64,000 nt of DNA from Monarcha castaneiventris obscurior (lineage: Eukaryota; Chordata; Aves; Passeriformes; Monarchidae): positions 41,145,501-41,209,500 of the forward strand of contig JAMPIT010000575.1 of the NCBI GenBank assembly GCA_026261815.1, given 5' to 3'. The number at the start of each line of letters is the position of its first letter. Position 1 is the first letter of the stretch. Both the position numbers and the translations under genes were made by a program. The notes beneath the pieces are model-generated. The model ran no database searches. It had not been told where the DNA came from and worked only from the letters and a program-made list of their open reading frames with translations. Shown piece after piece: positions 60,940 to 64,000 of the stretch.

Positions 60940-63145
60940 GTCATCACTGCTCCAAGAAGTAAATAAAAGCATGTTAAACAAATCTTTCCTGTAACTTCCC
61001 TGTTGATGTCACATCACAGCTAGCAGCCAGCTTTGTCTGGCTCTTTTCATATTATTCCAGCAGTGAAACCACAGGGTCATAGGGAAGTTCACTTTTTGTA
61101 ACTTTATCGGTACAGTTACTGTGTAATCACTTCACACTGCACTTTTCCCATGTTCCTTATACACAAAGGCATTTTGCAACAGCCCTTTGGCTGCCTGCCT
61201 GTATCAGTCGATGTAGAGACAGGGAGGAGATGGATGCGAGCACTGTCTCACTGACACCACTGCCATTACCGAGGCAGCATGAACAGCACTGCCCAGTTCA
61301 GTAAAGTTTAAACTTCTGCAGTTTTTAGAGAGATCAGAAAACAGCTCTTTAAAAGTGCCCCCTAGACCTAGGCATATCTTACAAGAACAGGTGAAAGCTC
61401 TCAGGGAAAAGAGAGGAGCTTTCCGTATCAAGTATGGAGCTGTCTTAGACCTCCAGCTGTACCAGTGCAATCTGATAGAGGTGCATGAAGCACTGACAGA
61501 GCAGGGCAGCCGTAGCCTCCCTGGCTCACTGACACCAACACAGGTCTCAGCTTCACCCCACTAAGTTCCTCTGGATAGTTTTTGAGGCCTGGAAACACCA
61601 GTCCACAGGCTGGTTTATGATTTCTATTTCAGGGTGCACAGTTTTGTGACCATATTACCTCTAATCTGAAAGGAAAGGTGCATAACGAGGAAAAGAACAT
61701 TGATATTTCTCACACTAGGACAGATTTTATGGGTATAGCTGAACATGTGTCGAAGCATTTGTGGGGTATTGGCTTATTTCTGATGTACTTCTGACTGGTG
61801 TGATGAGAATTGAATTTCAGAGAGATGATCTATACCTGACATTGCTGAATTATGCAGGAGAGTACTACACAGCAATGTCTGAAACAGTTGCTAAAGGAAT
61901 GATGCTGTCACCTAGTATTGAAAACAGCCCAGTTACCAACTTGTGATCATTTCTGTATGGTTTTGTCCTTTACAGAAAATCTATCCATGTCCAAATATTA
62001 AGGCTTGATGAAAAAAATCCAAACATTTTATTGCCAGGAGCAGGTTCATCATTTTCTTCCTCAACAGCTGCCTTTATGTCTTACTATGGTAGTAAAGCTG
62101 GATCTGGACCAGTGTCTGGGTTGCAGGAGATGAGGATATGTTTAAAACACTTTGAACTCCATGACTCCTGTGTGTGGGACTGGTTATTTCCTCACAGACA
62201 CGAGAGGGATCTGAAGGGCTTCAGAACTGATGTACTATTGAGCAACTCACATATATCTTTAACTGGGCCATGAGCAAAACTAAAAAGAGAGTTTAAACAC
62301 AAGAGCCTGATGAAAAAGGACAAGCTCTATGTTGTATTTCATTTTCTGCTGGAAGTTTGCTAACTCTGGTCTTTTTATTTTTTTTTTTTCCAAAAAAAAA
62401 GAGAAGATTTTGAAGAACATTAGGCTTGAATGGAAATAAAAAAAATTCAGTGAAAAGCATTTTCATTTCTTTGGGCTTAAAATCAGCATGAATTAATCTA
62501 ATTCTAATAAGATCAATATCAAAAAGGAACAGATTATGTTTCTTTAGATCCAGCTGTGTGAATTTTGCAGACTTTATTGTTTTGTCTTGATCTTGAATGG
62601 TAAAACACATAACGGGTTAGGAAAAATAATTTCCTGCACGAAAATCATAGTCATATAACTCATATTCAGCAGGGAACCTGTGCCTATGTTGGAGAATATG
62701 GCCTGTGTAGACAAAGATCAAGGAGATCAGAAGTAGCACTGTAGACACATTTAACAATAGGAGTTGCTGTAGCCACATGGTGAAGATAAAAGTATTCCAT
62801 GATGTAAATTCTGTTAAGAAAACTCACAACACTGCCATGGAAAAGTGACATTTTTGAGGAAATCATGCCCTGCTGTGATCAAGGATGCTTCATGAAACTA
62901 TGTCTTATGTGGAACTCACTGACAGACACCAGATGTTTCAAATTCTAGAGAAAAAATACTTCAGTAAAAAGTAATACCAGAACCTCCTTTGGGGAAGACT
63001 AGGATGAAAAAGTGAAGTAGAACTGAATGATTCAGTAGTGAATGATCATTCTGTCTTGGTCATTCGACTTGGGCAGAAGGCTCAGCTGAATTCTGCCAAA
63101 TCTGAATGCAGACAACAGAGTTCATACAAGTCGAGAGCTGATCAA
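60940..63145. other. Upstream flank of MMP7
   Basis: No gene was identified. The first 150 bases hold likely promoter elements. A partial CTCF-like motif, TAGGGGGCAC on the minus strand, lies at 61355-61364. The remainder is AT-rich with short open frames that I cannot assign. Confidence 0.5.
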
Positions 63146-63690
63146 ATATCTTTGTGAGTGTTATGGAGCTATGTGGGATTTATGAGATTTGTTCATAGCA
63201 GTCTGTATGGTGCTGTGTTTGGATGGCTTAACCAGTTGTTGATAACACCCCCATGCTTTGGGTATTGGTGAACAGTGTTCCCACAGTGTGAAGACTTTCT
63301 CTGCTCACACTTTGCTCTCACAGTGTATGGAAGAGGCTGGGTTGGAATGCAGCTGGGAAGGGACACATTCAGGATAATTCACCTGAATTCTCCAAAGGAA
63401 TATTCCATATAATATAATGTTATGCTCAGCAATAAAACTGGGCTAGCAGAAGAAGAAGGAGGTGAGGTGAGGGTTGTCTTCCAAGGCAGTTTTTGCCTAG
63501 AGATTTGTTGGACATCGATCTGTTTGCAGCAGGTGGTGAGCCTGTGCAGCACTTCCCTCCACCTCCACCCATTTATTTCATTTCAGTTTCATTTATTAAA
63601 CTGTCTGCTTTTCCTAATCTCTCCCACTGTGCATGGGGACTGAGTAAGTGTCTGTATGGGTGAGTAGCTGTTGATGGTTGTCCACCTACC
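63146..63690 (+). mobile_element. Degraded ERVL-type LTR
   Basis: Plus orientation. Recognisable blocks are GTTGATAACACCCCCATG near 63237, GTGAAGACTTTCTCTGCTCAC near 63289, GAATATTCCATATAATA near 63400, GTTATGCTCAGCAATAAAACTGG near 63419, TTATTAAACTGTCTGC near 63593 and the end-region TGAGTAAGTGTCTGTATGG near 63643. It is a related but different LTR subgroup from the one at 55075, with a more decayed TATA region. Edges are approximate and no internal retroviral sequence is recognised after it. Confidence 0.75.
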
Positions 63691-64000
63691 ATGGTGAATA
63701 TCAAGCAAAAAAGAATTGCCAAAAATTTCTGAGGAATGTCTCGTTTGGGTCACTTGTGAATTATGCAATATTGTATTTAAAGTCCTACCAAACAAGATAG
63801 ACCTGTTTTCTTAGGATATCCAGGACACATGATTGGTTTTGTTCTGTTATCTGGGTATCCGATTTGACTAACTAAAAATAAAATTCAAACACGGTAAATA
63901 GTTTTGCAGAGTAAAATGGTGTTTTTTGCATTGCAATTTCCAAGGCTAAGTCCCACGAGGTGCAGTCTGATTCAGAACCTTCCTGGCTTCTGCAGTCCAT

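Overview
This is a vertebrate nuclear genomic window, almost certainly from a bird. It has spliced genes with GT-AG introns, two CpG-island promoters, CR1 LINE 3' ends finishing in the ATTCTATG-type tail, and ERVL-type LTRs of the kind common in neoavian and passerine genomes. The gene order BIRC2 (+), TMEM123 (-), MMP7 (-) matches the mammalian BIRC3-BIRC2-TMEM123-MMP7 block. Only one cIAP gene is visible here. The species cannot be fixed from the sequence alone; a songbird-like genome is an inference from the ERVL LTRs.

Layout. 1-10.2 kb: intergenic, with one truncated CR1. 10.25-11.16 kb: CpG-island promoter of BIRC2, carrying two consensus NF-kB sites. 11.2-13.3 kb: intron 1 with a second CR1. 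13.37-20.16 kb: eight coding exons of BIRC2 (cIAP1). The joined exons stay in frame and give 611 residues with three BIR domains, UBA, CARD and RING. 20.2-20.9 kb: its 3' UTR. 21-25 kb: intergenic space between convergent genes. 25.1-42.3 kb (minus): TMEM123 (porimin), six predicted coding exons, 189 residues: signal peptide, Ser/Thr-rich mucin-like ectodomain, one membrane segment and a conserved short tail. Its CpG island lies at 41.5-42.6 kb. 42.7-56.4 kb: intergenic, with two ERVL fragments and a GC-rich pocket holding a CTCF-like motif. 56.65-60.80 kb (minus): MMP7 (matrilysin), six coding exons, 270 residues, no hemopexin domain, with a compact TATA/AP-1 promoter. 61-64 kb: upstream flank with a third ERVL LTR.

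The three genes are not an operon and need not share a pathway. BIRC2 is an E3 ligase controlling apoptosis and NF-kB signalling. TMEM123 is a surface mucin linked in the literature to oncotic cell death. MMP7 is a secreted metalloprotease. All exon joins were worked out by hand from splice signals, reading-frame phase and family knowledge. UTR ends and transcription starts are estimates. I found no prokaryotic-type system, CRISPR array, tRNA or rRNA. The most useful new observations are the very short terminal coding exons of MMP7 and TMEM123, the paired kB sites, the frame-neutral mucin exons of TMEM123, and a possible CTCF pair bracketing MMP7.
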